Below, piece by piece: positions 44,803-57,546 of a stretch of DNA of 64,000 nucleotides. Positions within the stretch are counted from its first letter, which is position 1. Every line of letters starts with the position of its first letter. Below the pieces are notes generated by a model, which saw only the letters and a program-made list of their open reading frames with translations, was not told the DNA's origin and did no database searches. Source of the DNA: Gymnopus androsaceus JB14 (taxonomy: Eukaryota > Basidiomycota > Agaricomycetes > Agaricales > Omphalotaceae); contig ML769482.1 of NCBI GenBank assembly GCA_009733575.1, forward strand, positions 124,001-188,000, given 5' to 3'. The translations under genes and the position numbers were made by a program.

Positions 44803-46542
44803 CTAAGATCCCGACGACACCCCATACTTGGCAAACGTCTCTTGCCATCTATTCACATCCTCACGTCCTTGACAAACAACCGTCGGTTTGTTCCCTGAGC
44901 GAGGCCCAAATAGTCGGGTCGCAACCCTTTGGATATCTTCAGCAGTCACCAGAGCAATTTTATCTGTCATTTCGGTCGTAGGCATTGCACGATTGTGGAC
45001 GAGGACCTGAAAGGAAAGGATATTAGCGCGGAGTTTGGGTGATAATACACAGAACATACTTGTCGTCCAAGATCCTCCACCTGAATGGACCGATTCTCCA
45101 TCGCCATCATCAAGCTTGAGCTAAGCTGATTCTTTGCTCTCGACAACTCTACTTCTGGGACAGAAGTGTACATTAGCAGACTAAGCTGATGCACTAGATG
45201 GGGCAGAATCTGAGACGGTGTGTTACCACCACGAATGCCTGACGCAGCGGGAACAAACGACGCAAACAGCCCGAATAAAGACGAATCAGTGTAGATGTGG
45301 TTGAAGGACGCGCAATGGTCAACCTGGGAAAAGTGGTTCAGGATGTGGACATAAAGTCGCGAGTACATCCCTTTGCCTGGCCCGCCTGCAGAAAATATGA
45401 GAATGTGTTCATGATAGCAGAATACACTACGAACCTGCAGAAAAGCTCCCTCCGCCTCCGAGAAGTACCTGCATGGTGGCGAGAGTATAGATGTCTTCGT
45501 CATGAATGCCTACACCCTCGAAACCAATATACAAGTGATCAAATTCGCCTTTGGGATCGTGGATGAATTTGTGGCCACCGGTATACGATGATGATGGCGA
45601 CAGGGAAGTATCCAAAAGTGAATCCGACGGTGTATTGGGGAAAAGGTAAGAGGCAGCGCGAGAAAGAGACTTGCGCACTGGATGTGATGATGATGAAGCA
45701 AGAAGGTTGATTGGGATTTGTGGGTTCGGAACAGAGCGCTGGATTGTCCGGGATTGACGGAGATACAGAAGGCGACGGAGGGGAAGCTTTCAAGGATGAA
45801 AAGTACTTGTCTACAAGCTCAACAAGTTCCTCATGTGGTATACCTGCCCCAGCAATGACCATGTTCTCAGGTTTATACCAGTCTGTCATGGTCCGCCGTA
45901 GGATGTTGCTGTCGATGACATCTATTCGGTCTTCTGGGCAAAGGATAGAGTTGCCCAATCCTTTGTTGCCATATGCCACAGCATGCAGCACTTCAGGAAG
46001 ATCCATTTCTGGTTTGGCTTGGAGTTCCCGGAGCTCATAATATGCAGCGTCGCGTTGAGCTTCGATTTCGATCTGGAAGGAATGAGGGATTCAACGCAGT
46101 GTCTGCAATCAATTCCAAAGCAGACGGAGTAGCTTTTAAAAATTGAGAATGACTGGTACATGATGGTTTCTCTGGAAGAAGAAGCCATGATTTGACCACC
46201 CATGCTAGTCATAGCAGTCACCATCTCTTCCGCTGACCGCTTGTCTGTACTCTGCGAGCTTGTAAGTGAAAATTATACAGAAAAAGCGTTTGTACAGACC
46301 TTGAACGCGAGCCTATCTATAAAATGGCTAGCGCCAGAAGTTTCTGGAATTTCATAGCGTGAACCAGCATCGACGTACAGACCGACTGAAGAGAAATGTC
46401 CTGGCGTGGAGTTGGTAGCGACACGAATGTTGTTGGGAAGAGTGGTTACTTGAGTAGAATTGGAAGGAGGCGGATTTGAGTGCAAAGACCGAGAGGCATT
46501 TTTAGCTAGTCCCTTCCCTGACCGAATTATTGACTTGTGCAT
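44803..46542 (-). CDS. MAS2: Mitochondrial processing peptidase alpha subunit
   Basis: Non-catalytic partner of the protease that removes mitochondrial presequences. The start at 46542 (MHKSIIRSGKGLAKNASRSL) is itself a presequence. Family blocks: VTTLPNNIRVATNSTPGHFS, VGLYVDAGSRYE, GASHFIDRLAFKSTDKR, EVLHAVAYGNKGLGNSILCP, and the glycine-rich substrate loop [20 protein letters not shown] at about 45440-45370, typical of the alpha subunit. No HxxEH zinc site (HFIDR instead), as expected. It ends ..RWQETFAKYGVSSGS at 44803. The reading frame slips near 46146, 46085 and 45705 although the protein sequence continues without loss, so small consensus deletions are suspected. Real introns are at about 46300-46250, 45440-45390 and 45060-45010. 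Confidence 0.9.
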
Positions 46543-47179
46543 CGAAGGAAGAAAGAAGGATGAGAAATTCTAAAGCCTGACTTGATGACGCATCTCGGCG
46601 TCTCCGCAAAGTCCGAATCTATCTCCGTCACACGCGTACGCAACTGCCAATCTTGTAATGTCCCATGTTATTCTCACTCTTATCTCGTTGGAGCTCTTGC
46701 GGCGACTCCTCTACTAGCGTCGCTACCCTCCATTTGACTTGGAATGCAACGCTCCTCAACGATCTACTTAATCCGAAAGAAAACTGTAGCGAAATATGAT
46801 AGTAGAGGGCCGTCGTTCTCAAGAGATCTCGAAGTTCTGCTTTGACCTCCGGAGTTACGCGCCATATAGTAATACTTTATCCACACACGCATGGAATTGG
46901 GGTTCGACTTTCACTTGCGCCAAGGTCGCCAAGGTTGTAAATATTCAAGGAGGGTTTATGAAAGTCGACGGAAAACATATCTTTGGATAGATACAAACGT
47001 ACAAACGCGGGGCTGGGACGGGCTGTTCACGAAGTTTGAGCCACCAAGCCCAGGTTTACGGATTTGGATCGGTTAACCCGCGGTCAGCGCTTAATGATTT
47101 TCACGCGGCGTTTCTCGTATGCTCTTATAAGGAGTCCCAGCTGCAGCAAGTTCCCAGCAACTGCGCTTCCCTGTCTCTT
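46543..47179. other. Intergenic; no gene seen
   Basis: Shared 5' flank of the MPP-alpha gene and the divergent carboxypeptidase. Short frames only. Confidence 0.5.
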
Positions 47180-49415
47180 ATGGGTGGATTCTCCATCCTC
47201 TCCTTGCTTTGCCTTCTTACTTTCCTTTGCCCGTTCATTCACAGTCTCGCAGAACCTCTGGAATCATTCTCGTTCCGCTCCTCGGAGTATAGCAACATCT
47301 CATATGTGAAAGATTCAGGCATCTGTGAAACTGTAGATGGAGTTGGGCAGTATTCGGGCTACATCAATGTCGGGGCCGACAATCATCTCGTGCGTTACCA
47401 GTGGCGTTCATTCCATCTTCTTTGCTCATCATTGGGATGCCAGTGGTTCTGGTTTTTCGAATCTCGAAATGATCCCAGTACAGATCCATTTGTCCTGTGG
47501 TACGCTTTAGGAATGCTGCTTTTACATTATTAAAACTGACACATAACTAGGCTGAACGGAGGGCCAGGTTAGTATGCTGAACAGACAATACGAAAATCAC
47601 TAACAATGTATGCACAGGTTGTTCATCGATGATTGGCCTGTTCACTGGTATCTATCCTGTCTGCATCGTAAGCATCTTACAGCTAATAATCCTTGTAGAA
47701 TCTGGTCCTTGCACTGTAAACTCGGACGGAACAACAACCACTCTTAATCCATATAGTTGGAATAATTATAGCAACAGTGCGTACAATAGCAATTATCCGG
47801 TCTAAGGTCTAATACCCGTCGAAATACGCGTTGAACAGTCCTTTACCTCGATCAGCCTTTTGGAGCAGGTTTCTCAATGGGCCCTACTTTGGCCAACAGC
47901 TCCGCCGCGGCTACTTATGCATGGACTGCTTTTCAAGTGTTATTCACCAGTGATGAGTTTTCGCAATACAAAGACCGCCAGTAAGTATCCGGTTATCTTT
48001 ACGCATTTGATCTCCTGCTGACTGTATATTAAAGATTTGTCTTGGCTACAGAAAGCTATGGTGCCCGCTTTGGGCCCGTCTTCATAAATTACTTCAATTC
48101 TCAGAACGAGTTAATTGACAACGGCGATCTGGATGGAGTGAAAGTGGTTGTATCTTCACTCATGATAAGCGAGTACGTCCGTTATTGTAATTTAGCTAAT
48201 GTATTTTTAACATTAACATCCCAATTTAGTGGCAAACACGATCCTTTGATCAACTTTCAGAGCCTTATCACATTTGCACAAGACGCACCTGGCTACGGCC
48301 CTCTGGACAACAGCAGTGTCATTTCAAAGATAACCAACGCATTTGATGACACCTGTAGTGGCCTCCTACTCGACTGTTACAGCACTGATCCTACAGAAAG
48401 CAGCAGCGCCGATAAATGTAATAAGGCGATCACGACCTGCGTAAATGAGTTTGACTTCACATAAGCTCTTGCTGACTTTTATTCTATTTTTTACAATAGA
48501 CAACTGATGTTATGGATCCTGCTGTGGGAGACAGAGATCCAGATTATCTTTTAGCGATTAAGGGCTCCTCGGAGGCCATACCTTCCACACACTACGCCAC
48601 TTTTATCCGTCGAGATGAAGTTCAACAGGCTATAGGCGCGAAACTATTAACCGACGACCCATCGTTCGATCAATGCGACGATCCAACTCATGCTGCATTC
48701 TCCAATCAGGAGAAACTGGGAGGACGTTTCTACCGCAGCTCGCGGAGCTTGCAGATGCTGGATTCCGTATTCTCATCTGGGTGAGTTGTTTTACCACCTC
48801 GTTTAGTTTCCTGTCACTTCTAAGACTCGAATGTAGGGTGGTGATGCAGACCTCAAGTAAGTGTCGTGTTTTCATTGTTGAAGACGCACCAATCTCAATC
48901 TACAGAGCGAACTGGCTTGGGCTACATCAATCAATGGCCGAGATGAGCTGGTACGGAAACCAGACTTTCAACAATACTGAACTCACAAATATGACTATTA
49001 ACGGCGACGCCGTGGCTTCATTTGCCGTCGTCGACAACTTTACATTTGCGTATGTCTTATACACTACTCAAAAGCCCACGTATTCCTGATAGGTTTCGCT
49101 TCATAAGCCGTGTATTTGGGGCTGGACATACCTTGGTGAGTAACAGTGTTGAAATATTCTGAACTGCCATTTCTAACACCCCTTTAGCCTTCGTATAAAC
49201 CGCAAGTTGCTCAGGTTATATTCCAGCAATTCGTTGCCAATGAAACGATACACTCGGTGAACGCCTCCGGAGGTTCGTCTTCCGCTGGGCCTTCAGCAAC
49301 TGCGAGCTCGTCTAGTGCTAGAAAACTCAAACAGCCTGCTGGCTATTTATTGATTTTGGCCTTATTTGTATCACTCTGCTGCATCGCTGTGAGCTTCTTA
49401 TGTATCGTTTTATGA
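47180..49415 (+). CDS. Serine carboxypeptidase (S10) with C-terminal membrane anchor
   Basis: Secreted or vacuolar-route exopeptidase that removes C-terminal residues. The start at 47180 gives a signal peptide (FSILSLLCLLTFLCPFIHSL). Introns join ADNHL to WFWFFESRNDPSTDPFVLWL and NGGPGCSSMIGLF, the oxyanion block of the family, then ESGPCTVNSDGTTTTLNPYS. The catalytic Ser is in ATESYGARFGPVFINYF (48045), where many members have ESYGG. The Asp is expected in the block ELADAGFRILIW and the following exon (about 48750-48860), and the His in VFGAGHTLPSYKPQVAQVIF (49115-49220). After a Ser/Ala-rich linker the protein ends in a hydrophobic helix (YLLILALFVSLCCIAVSFLC), suggesting a membrane-anchored form. 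At least ten introns. Confidence 0.88.
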
Positions 49416-49695
49416 ATTAGATTATATCTTGAATTACTTAGATGCAAAAGTAGACCTACTACTTAGAACCAAGAACATTTACTAGAACACGCCTTCACTT
49501 TCTGTACAATACCCATGCATAGATACATGCCTACATTATATTGCATTTAATTGACAAGTGTATATTTTGTTATTTTGAATCCTGCATCTTAGAGACAGAA
49601 GCAGACGAGACGACTTTGGGCGTTGTAACGCGCGCTTATTATTCCCTTCCTTCCTCCATCATCTCAATTCTCACTCAGCGCGTTGAATCCGTATC
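49416..49695. other. Short intergenic stretch; no gene seen
   Basis: Terminator side of the carboxypeptidase and promoter side of the next gene. Confidence 0.4.
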
Positions 49696-50958
49696 ATGCG
49701 AGGCGTCACCAAGTTCTCAAATCTCATAAACGTCGTTCCCGTATAAGACACGCGTCCCATTACTCAAAACCAATTCCGGGTCTTCGAAATACATCTGGAT
49801 CGTCTACAATATTTACAAATCAGGCTTATTGCGTTCGCCTGGCGTCTTTTCCTCCATGGCCAAGAGTTCAGCAACGTGGTTTGCGTAGAAAAACAGAGCC
49901 CCCGCGACTACCCCTACCCAAGGACGAGCCTACGGAGCATGAAAAAATTTTAATGCAGAGAATGCTGGAACAGAGACAAGTGAGTGTCCACGGTTGTTTT
50001 CGACAAAGGTCCTAATGATTTCTCTAGACTAACATTCTCAAAGTTGCACAGGAGCGGAATTGGTTCGTTCCCTCAGATCACTTGCTTCAGCATCCTATAG
50101 GTTGGTCCTCGTATTTGTGGGAGGAATGGGTTGCGGGATGGGAACTGGTACCCATCGTATCCCGTTCCCATACGGAACTTGTACTGGAGCATTACTTCGG
50201 AATGGCAGGAAAATTTACGCCAATAATGTTCCAGCTGGACCCTTTTGCGCCTGATTTCGTCTTCCGTTATGAAGGGAGGGACGTGTCGGAGGTGCAGGGG
50301 GGCGCTGCGTCAATGGAACAAGGGTCACCCGGGGCGTACTACTACTTCCGGATGGGAGACGATGAAATTTTCAAGTTTTCAAGCGAATACGATGTCTACT
50401 CCCCCGAAGAGTTTGTACGCGCTGCCGGGACAACCCCAGACTCCGATATCCCTGGCTTTGACCTGGATTCCATGATGAGGGAACTATCTGTCGTCCCAGC
50501 GCTGCCGGATAGTGAACGCTCTACGCGCGCTTTTGCGAAGGATTGTGATCGTGAGCTCATCCAATTCGAAGAGCGATTAGCCGCGCTAGGAGAGAGAAGG
50601 GAAAGAGCGACCCGATAGTATCATGGCTCTAGGGTCTGACGGCGAGCTGCCGTTATATCCTCTTACAGATGAAAAGATTCAGACTCTGAGGGAGAGATAC
50701 CAGGCCTATAAAGCTTATGGCGTGTATTCTATCTATACTCTCGCGATTGATGATGAGATAGTGAAAGCCGAGGAACAAAGGGAGAAGCAGTTGAAATACC
50801 TTCAGGAAATGAAGGATTTCGAGGGTCGAGTAGAGGAGTTGAAGGAGGAGCTACATGAGATCACAGATGATGAGGGCGAATTCGAAATTGTCAAGCCGCA
50901 AAGTCGAGGGAGAAGACGAAGAGGCGACAAGAGGCGACAGACCGAAGAGAAAGACTAA
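49696..50958 (+). CDS. Conserved protein of unknown function, mitochondrial-type N-terminus
   Basis: A likely start is the ATG at 49696 (MRGVTKFSNLIN), spliced in phase to AYCVRLASFPPWPRVQQRGL. The next exon gives TNILKVAQERNWFVPSDHLL, a Trp-rich block (SSYLWEEWVAGWELVP), HYFGMAGKFTPIMFQLDPFA and an acidic tail. That frame stops at 50618. Four bases later a second frame opens (ATG at 50623: MALGSDGELPLYPLTDEKIQ) and runs as a charged coiled coil with a basic end (RGRRRRGDKRRQ) to 50958. Reading the second frame upstream gives REGKERPDSIMALG, so one base change in the purine-rich run near 50600 would fuse both into one protein. I treat them as one gene; two genes cannot be excluded. Function unknown. 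Confidence 0.6.
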
Positions 50959-51062
50959 GTAAATTACACGCTCTCGAACCCTAAAAGTAGGATACCTAGC
51001 AACATTATATTCGAATGCCAATGTTTCAAGTTTTTTTGAGATACGTTTATACGCTAAGATAC

Positions 51063-52462
51063 TCAGTGTCCCTGGGCAGCGCGCCAGCTTTGATCAATGG
51101 ATTCTGCAACAGCCCTTGACGGGTTTGCAAAGACCATTCCTTCTTCTGCTCCACTCCATTTATCTTGACCACGTAAAGATTTAGCCCAATTAATGTCGCA
51201 ACTTTCATCGAGTGCTGTGCATTGCATGTGCACTAGGATACCAGCAGTGTTGGATATAGACCCTAGAGTAGAGCATGGATTGGCCCGTAGTAAAAGATTT
51301 TATATCAGCGAACTCACCACAATCTGGTTTCCCATTGAATTTAGCATGCTGACGGCGAATTGACCAGTTAGGGTTGAGCTGAGGGTTCCGAATGCGCTTA
51401 TGCTTTTTGTAGCCTGAAATCTCAATCAATAAAAGAAAGAAAGGATATAATTCTGCTTACCCATATGAGGAGATAGATAAGACCAGATTCCACCAAAAGA
51501 ATCAATATTCTTGTGACAGTGCTCTTTTGTCCCGAACTGCGTAGCAAAAGACGATGATGCATCCTAGTAAGGAATGACTGTCAGCATACACATCGATGTC
51601 AAGAGATTCAAGCGTGTACCAGGCTCTCGTTGCAATCAAAGTAGTGGCCATGAGGTTAGTCGAAAGAGACAGAAAAAATACTCCAAGATAACTCTTATAA
51701 CAAGTCTCTGGTTCTCCAGCGATATAGGCCCAATCGTGAACTCCAAGACACCCGACAAAGATTGAAACTAGAACTAGATGTTACGTTCAATTATCCTTCG
51801 CCTTCGGTTTATATCTGTTTCTGTCACTTACCAGTTGCCGAAGTCAACATCAAGATTGGAAGAAATATAATCTTCCTGCTATAGCCCCATACTGCACATG
51901 CACGCCACACCACAACGGCGTCACCAATGAGATACTAAACGCACAACGAAGGGAGGTGAATTAGTAAATACGCCTCGAATCAATAAAAACACAGACCTCC
52001 ACCGAAAAGAACGTTGTCTGAATGACGACTCTAGGATTAAGCTCGATCAAGTAGTCCGCGTTTCTTTGGACGGCCGTCCCGTCAGTGTCGATGAGGATCT
52101 TGTGCAACCCTCTGAGGAAGTCGGTGATATCAAGTGCCCACAAAATTGTGGACACCGCGAACATGAGCAGAAGAGAAAAAAGCGTCAGAAGGCGAGGTTT
52201 ACTCCGATTGCCATCGCCAAACCTGTAGAAGTGAAAGGCGTTAGCTCTCTGAGGGCGTAGAATAAACAGGCCGAACCCAAGAAGACGCAGGGCATAGGCA
52301 ACGAGTGCAATGTATATTCCTTCAGAAATTCATTGTCAGTGAAAGCCAATAAATTCGCTAAAGCTTCATACCGTAGAGCGCGCTCTCGGCAATTAGGCCA
52401 CATATGGTGTGGTAGTTGTTAGTACCCCACTGACTGTAATTGAAGTTATCAGAGGCAGACAT
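51063..52462 (-). CDS. Seven-helix membrane protein, DUF6534-like family of basidiomycetes
   Basis: The start at 52462 is MSASDNFNYSQWGTNNYHTI. After an intron come membrane helices IYIALVAYALRLLGFGLFIL, then TLFSLLLMFAVSTILWALDI. The loop ITDFLRGLHKILIDTDGTAV is followed by NPRVVIQTTFFSVEYLIGDA and VVVWRACAVWG, the last being a well-known signature of this large mushroom-specific family. More helices follow (KIIFLPILMLTSATG and further exons). The hydrophilic tail ends SWRAAQGH at 51063. About seven introns. Members are predicted seven-transmembrane proteins and have been suggested to be receptor-like; function is not established. Confidence 0.78.
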
Positions 52463-53168
52463 TTTTAGGGCGTGTATATTCCGGAGAAGTTGACTTGGGG
52501 ACTTAGTATCCTATATGCTAAAAGGACGTTTTAAGAGCACCCAACTTCATTGGATTTTCTTGTTCATTCGAAGATCGTTGGTACGATTTGAATTCAAAAT
52601 AACTCAACATCCTGTGCTTTCGAGTGATTGTCGTTAAAACATGATCGGGAGAAGCTAGTAGCACTTAGTGGCGGAACAGCTGAGTTCAATGAGACTTCGT
52701 TTGACAATGAGTAGGCTTTGATCAGTGATATCGCTGCGAAACGACAGAAAGATAGCAGTGCTCACGGATAGTCATGGATGCCGAAGACGCTGAATGTACC
52801 ATCTATATCCCGCACAAGAATTTGTACTGGTTCCACTAAGCGCCAAGATTGGAATCTTTGGTAGCAAGGGTCATGCAAGTCTCTGTTCAAAGTACCAATT
52901 GATTTCATTAAGGCTACACTCCCGAACAGATCGTGTATGTTTTGGACGGAGCATTGAAAAGGAAGTCATCAGACCCTACAGCATCTGGTCACTAGCGTAG
53001 AGGTCATTTCACTGGAATATTCTTTGGATTTAGCCGTATATAGAACCAACAGGAAAATGCAGGTAAATGAGGTTAGATTTCTCGAGCTAGTACAGGCTGG
53101 AGCTAGTATCTGTAAGATCATACAACAGAGTAAGCAGTACTTAAAAGGATAAATGCCCACTGGCAGTA
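52463..53168. other. Intergenic; no gene seen
   Basis: Only short unsupported frames. Confidence 0.5.
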
Positions 53169-54339
53169 TTATTTGTCTAGACGTTTAATATATGGAAGCC
53201 AAGATTGACGAGCCAACGTAAATTTTCGTTGATCGTCTTTGATACACAGCGTACTGACCCGCAGGACGAAAGGCTATGAGTGCTAATCCTTTGCGTGATC
53301 TGAACTGTTTCACTTACATGTCTGCTAAATGGTCAGATATATTCTCGAGCGAAAACAGATTACTTACATTGAATTCCGAGGAACATGTAGTAGGTCCCCA
53401 AACCCTGGCACACGGAGTCCAGACAAGTTTGATAAAATGAAGAATGCGATACTCACTGTGAGCAAGTGCCACCACGAATGACCTTCAAATAAAAAGGCCA
53501 TAGGCCACCCAACAGCCTTTTTCCAACTTGTAAGGACATCGCAACAGATATTATCTATATTCCAGATAACAAAGCCTGCAGTAAAAGTGAGGGCTCCCGT
53601 AGTGAACATAGAGGCTGCAACTTGTTTCTTGTCGCTGGGGATTCGCGACCGAACAGGGGACCAGTTCAAAAGATAAGCTATGCGAATCGCGCAAGATATA
53701 ACCAGTGATCCGAATACGATCTGGTGGTAAACAGGGTTTCGGTATATGACGCTGTAAAATTTCATGGTAAGCTATGTAATAGATTGCATCGAATGTACAT
53801 ACTAGCTCCAGGTGAAAAGGATATCGAACAGAATCAAGGCAGCGATCTGGAGTTTGGTCTGGTTTGAGGAAAGGTTGAAGCCGGGCTGGTAGTCGTATAG
53901 AAGCCAAATGCTCATCGAGGAGACATAGATCATAGGTAGTTCATCAGCTAGCTGTGCTTCATAGAGCAACGACGCATGAAATGCAAAGCTTCCTAAACCA
54001 ACCAATGCGAATCCCTTTATTGAATCAGAACGGGATCAAATGAAAGCAACGAATGGATAACATACAATGCAGCCAACAATGTATCTAGCAGGAAGGGACT
54101 CTTTGGAAACATTTCTGGCGCATCGTATTGCTAGGAATAAGGTGAAAAAGTTGGAGAAAGTGTTTGCGATTTCTGCGATATAGTAGGAGAATTGATAGTT
54201 CGCCTATACCACGAATGAATCAGAAACCTATGAACCCTTGTACTCTACGTCAACGAACCTCGCACCAATCCAGGGAAGCAGTAATGGGGCCGAAGAAACC
54301 ATCTCGAGAGAGCTGATTCGCGGTATTCATGAGCGTCAT
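53169..54339 (-). CDS. Alkaline ceramidase (YPC1/YDC1 type)
   Basis: Splits ceramide into sphingoid base and fatty acid in the ER membrane. The start at 54339 (MTLMNTANQLSRDGFFGPIT) leads to ASLDWCE, then across an intron ANYQFSYYIAEIANTFSNFF. The CREST-type core reads ALVGLGSFAFHASLLYEAQL and ADELPMIYVSSMS, with the conserved Ser and His. A later block is FVIWNIDNICCDVLTSWKKA, and the C-terminal His pair is in FEGHSWWHLLTGLGTYYMFL, obtained by removing the intron that begins GTGAGTATCG. The last exons give ..GIQSDITLCIKDDQRKFTLA and end LPYIKRLDK at 53169. All expected metal-binding residues are present. Confidence 0.9.
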
Positions 54340-54995
54340 TGCGATGATGCGATTCGGAAGAAAGAGAAAGAGAGAAAGAGCAAGTTGCAACACGTGTTTG
54401 TCCACCTCTGCTCAACTACGTAGCGCTACGTAGCGGCGGTCCAACCTTGGTCCAACCCAGCACAAACCCCTTTACGACTCTATAGGGTACTTACAAAGAA
54501 AAAGAGGCAAGCTATCCCACGCATCCCGGCGGCAGGTTCACTCTCCGCGTCTGATCGCATTTCTGGATCAATGTGAACCTCTTTATTACCCTCTCGAAAC
54601 TCCTTGCTAAGTAGGCTTACTGCACTGGACGCACGTTAACGCTCGGTTTGCTCATTCGACGGACACAGCGCGGCAAATACCGGCGTCACCGTGATAACAA
54701 TCTCAATAAATCCTCTGTACGGCTTCAACCGCGTTGTTCCAAGTTAGCATAGTTGTTTAGTCGAGGCTCAAATACAGGATTCTATGGAAGTCCATGGAAG
54801 TTCATGTTCTCGCAGGCGGCGAAGACGGTCTTAGGATATTAGGCGCCTTGCCCGCCGTACCCGACCGGTGAAACCTTTGAACCACATCAACATCATGCAC
54901 AGGCTCTTTGGCGTCGAACAGTATAAAATATGCCTCGAAACTCAGAGATGAAACCATCGACTTCTATCTTCTTTTCTTGCTTTTTCTTTCCTACC
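54340..54995. other. Intergenic region and promoter of the secreted-protein gene
   Basis: No gene. 54415-54440 has overlapping acgtagcgctacgtagcg repeats. A TATA box lies at 54922. Confidence 0.5.
54922..54928 (+). promoter_or_regulatory. TATA box of the secreted-protein gene
   Basis: TATAAAA, 74 bp before the ATG at 54996. It lies only 8 bp from the upstream in-frame ATG at 54930, which would then not be in the transcript; this decides the start. Confidence 0.65.
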
Positions 54996-56166
54996 ATGAA
55001 GTTCACTGCAGTTCTCCTTGCTCTCGCTTCTACAGTATTGGCACAGGGTGCAAGTATCGGTGCTCCTGCGGAAGGTAGCTCCGCTACCACAGGCAGAAAC
55101 ATCACGGTGATGATTGAGCAACCTGTATGTTATATAGTTCACTTCTTCAAACTAATGAAGCTTAGGATACTTACAGAACTCCCTTTCGAGCATTGAGCAA
55201 GTCGCCATTGTCATTGGTCTTGTACACTGCGGAAGCGAATCATCATGTCCTGAACCTGCAAATGGACTTGGTGTAATTCTTTACGCAGGTCCATTCGACC
55301 CACAGTACGCCACGCCTCCGGGCTCCCTCCCTCCCCACCAGAATTTATCTCTGCAAGTCCCCGAGACCTTTCCTGTTGGATATGCGCAGCTGGGAGTTGC
55401 CCATGCATATCTCCTCGGTGTATGATTTACCCTATGATCGAATACTTGGATTTCAAACATCTTCTAGGCTGGCCTGTACCCAAACCTAGAGACCTTCAGC
55501 ACAATACTGGAGATCACGAACACTAGTACTACGGCAGACAGTCATACTAGTACTACGACAGATAGCCAAGGAGCAACTACAATACCGGCACAGAACACAA
55601 GTAGCGCAAGTATTGGCGCTCCTGTGGATGGTAGCTCCGCTACCACCGGCACAAACATTACGGTGATGATTGAGCAACCTGTACGCTGTCTGGTTCACCG
55701 TCAAATTATTGAAGCTTACGATACTTACAGAACTCCCTTTCGAGCATTAAGCAAGTGGCCATTGTCATTGGTCTTGTACATTGCGAGAGCGAGTCATCAT
55801 GTCCTGGACCTACTAATGAGCTTGGTACAATTCTATATTCTGGTTCGTTCAACCCACAGTACGCCACGCCTCCGGGAACCCTCCCTCCCCATCAAAATTT
55901 CTCTCTACAAGTCCCCGAGACCTTTGCTGTCGGATACGCCCAACTGGGAGTTGCCCATATGTATCTCCTCGGTGTGCGTTCTATCCTATGTTGAATCTTG
56001 GGGTACTTGAATTTCAAACATCTTTTAGGCTGGCCTGTCTCCATATCTTGAGACGTTCAACACAACGTTGATGATCACTAATACTAGTACTGCGGCAGAT
56101 AGCCAGGGAGCAACCAAGACCTTCAGCGGCATGCGTATTGTTGGGAAACCTCGGTTGAGGCAGTGA
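54996..56166 (+). CDS. Small secreted protein with two tandem copies of one domain
   Basis: The start at 54996 (MKFTAVLLALASTVLAQGAS) is a clear signal peptide with an LAQ-type cleavage site. Repeat 1: ASIGAPAEGSSATTGRNITV, MIEQP, intron, NSLSSIEQVAIVIGLVHCGS, then PQYATPPGSLPPHQNLSLQV, PETFPVGYAQLGVAHAYLLG, intron, AGLYPNLETFSTILEITNTS. A Ser/Thr linker (TSTTTDSQGATT) leads to repeat 2 with the same order and intron places: ASIGAPVDGSSATTGTNITV, NSLSSIKQVAIVIGLVHCES, PQYATPPGTLPPHQNFSLQV. It ends ..IVGKPRLRQ at 56166. Each unit has two cysteines in HC-x-SESSC, probably a disulfide. The family is common as single-domain secreted proteins in mushrooms; the role is unknown. The introns are duplicated as well, so the DNA was duplicated in tandem. 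Confidence 0.8.
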
Positions 56167-56395
56167 AGAGGATTAAAGGTGCATTACTACGGCCGAGGAG
56201 GTGAGCATATTGCTAATACTGCTATGGGTGCTTGGGGATCGTTGCCTTTCATGGATCTTTTCTCAATTTAATTTATCTCGCACGCAACACAGAGCATTGA
56301 GTACTTGTATCGCGAATTTATTGCTATTTATAATACATTCTTTTGACACACCATCCATGGCTCATCTTACCATTGGCCAACACGAAGAACATAAA

Positions 56396-57546
56396 TTACA
56401 TCCAGAGGAAACCAGTCGGGGCCTTGATCGTTGTATCCTCCGCGACTACTTTCAAGTTCTTTCCTCCCTCCGTTCGCTCAAAGACCTTCACTCCACCACC
56501 GTTAGCCCCACCTGCAACAAGATACTTGTCGTCCGGGCCACCAAATTCCATTCCGCGGAGATGATGTAACCCGGTTCTTACCTCCACGATAAGCTTTGGT
56601 GCACCAGGTTCGTCAATGGAGAAGATCGCCACAGAATCACCTTCTGGAGAAGGATCGTTTCGATTGGAGACGTACATGTACGGTACAGTGTATGTGGCAT
56701 TGGGTTTGGGAATAAGAATTTCAGCAGCCAGCATATCGTTAGGCAATGGCGGAGGGTTAAACATGGTGGGGGTTTGCCCGATAAATTTAGCTTCATTGGG
56801 AGAGGACGGGAACGAGTGTTTTGTAATCGAGCTTTTCAGCTCGAGTACAGTATAGATGTAGCCATCTAGTAAATCTGCCTTTAGAAAGATGTTTGCAAAC
56901 GGGTTGAGCTACATACCGTGAATAGCAACGTGTCTTGGACCGCCGCCAGATTCCATATTGATATGGCTATCTATCTTCCATGCACCCTCGTCTTTTCGGA
57001 GTCGATAGACGCGATCTCCGCCAAGATCGGGGACGATAATTTCACTATCATTGTACAAGAATACTTCATGACAATGTGGGCTTTTTTGACGCTCTTGATT
57101 AGGACCTGAACCGGTCAATGTAATCAAGCTGGTAGGAGATTCCGCAAGTATATAAGGCGCGTTTTTCGATACCGGGAGAACAGCTATCGATCCACTGGAG
57201 TACTATGGGCATTCTCAGCAAAAACCAAACAGACGGAGCTGAAATTTTATACGTTTGCGATAAGCAGATCATCCTTGAGAACCACGAGATGGCAGGGATC
57301 CTTTCCTCCACTAGAGGATTGCCCTACGATGGAACCTTCACCACTGGCATCGTATTTTATGGCGACAATCTTTCCTTCATCCTGTTCAAGGCCAGCGAAA
57401 ACTAGAGATTTGTCTTGTGGATGGAATGTGATCCAAGACGGATGAAAGCCGACTTGAACAGAGCTTTTTAAAGCCAAAGTATCATTGTCGAAAGAGATTG
57501 TGTAGACATCGTTCGTATATGAAGAGACGAAGATTGTGAATGCCAT
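56396..57546 (-). CDS. Lactonase-family beta-propeller protein (6-phosphogluconolactonase-like)
   Basis: The start at 57546 (MAFTIFVSSYTNDVYTISFD) begins the first propeller blade; repeats of 'LVFAGLEQDEGKIVAIKYD' type follow. Diagnostic lactonase blocks: PHCHEVFLYNDSEIIVPDLG, GDRVYRLRKDEG, GGPRHVAIHG, and near the end YMYVSNRNDPSPEGDSVAIF and HHLRGMEFGGPDDKYLVAGG. It ends KAPTGFLWM at 56396. Two introns are seen (about 57260-57110 with small exons, and 56930-56880). Related enzymes open six-membered lactones; substrate here is unknown. No signal peptide, so cytosolic is likely. Confidence 0.85.

Noticed and set aside
54930..54995. Upstream in-frame ATG of the secreted protein
   Set aside because: It lies 8 bp after the TATA box and would place an extra hydrophilic leader before the signal peptide.
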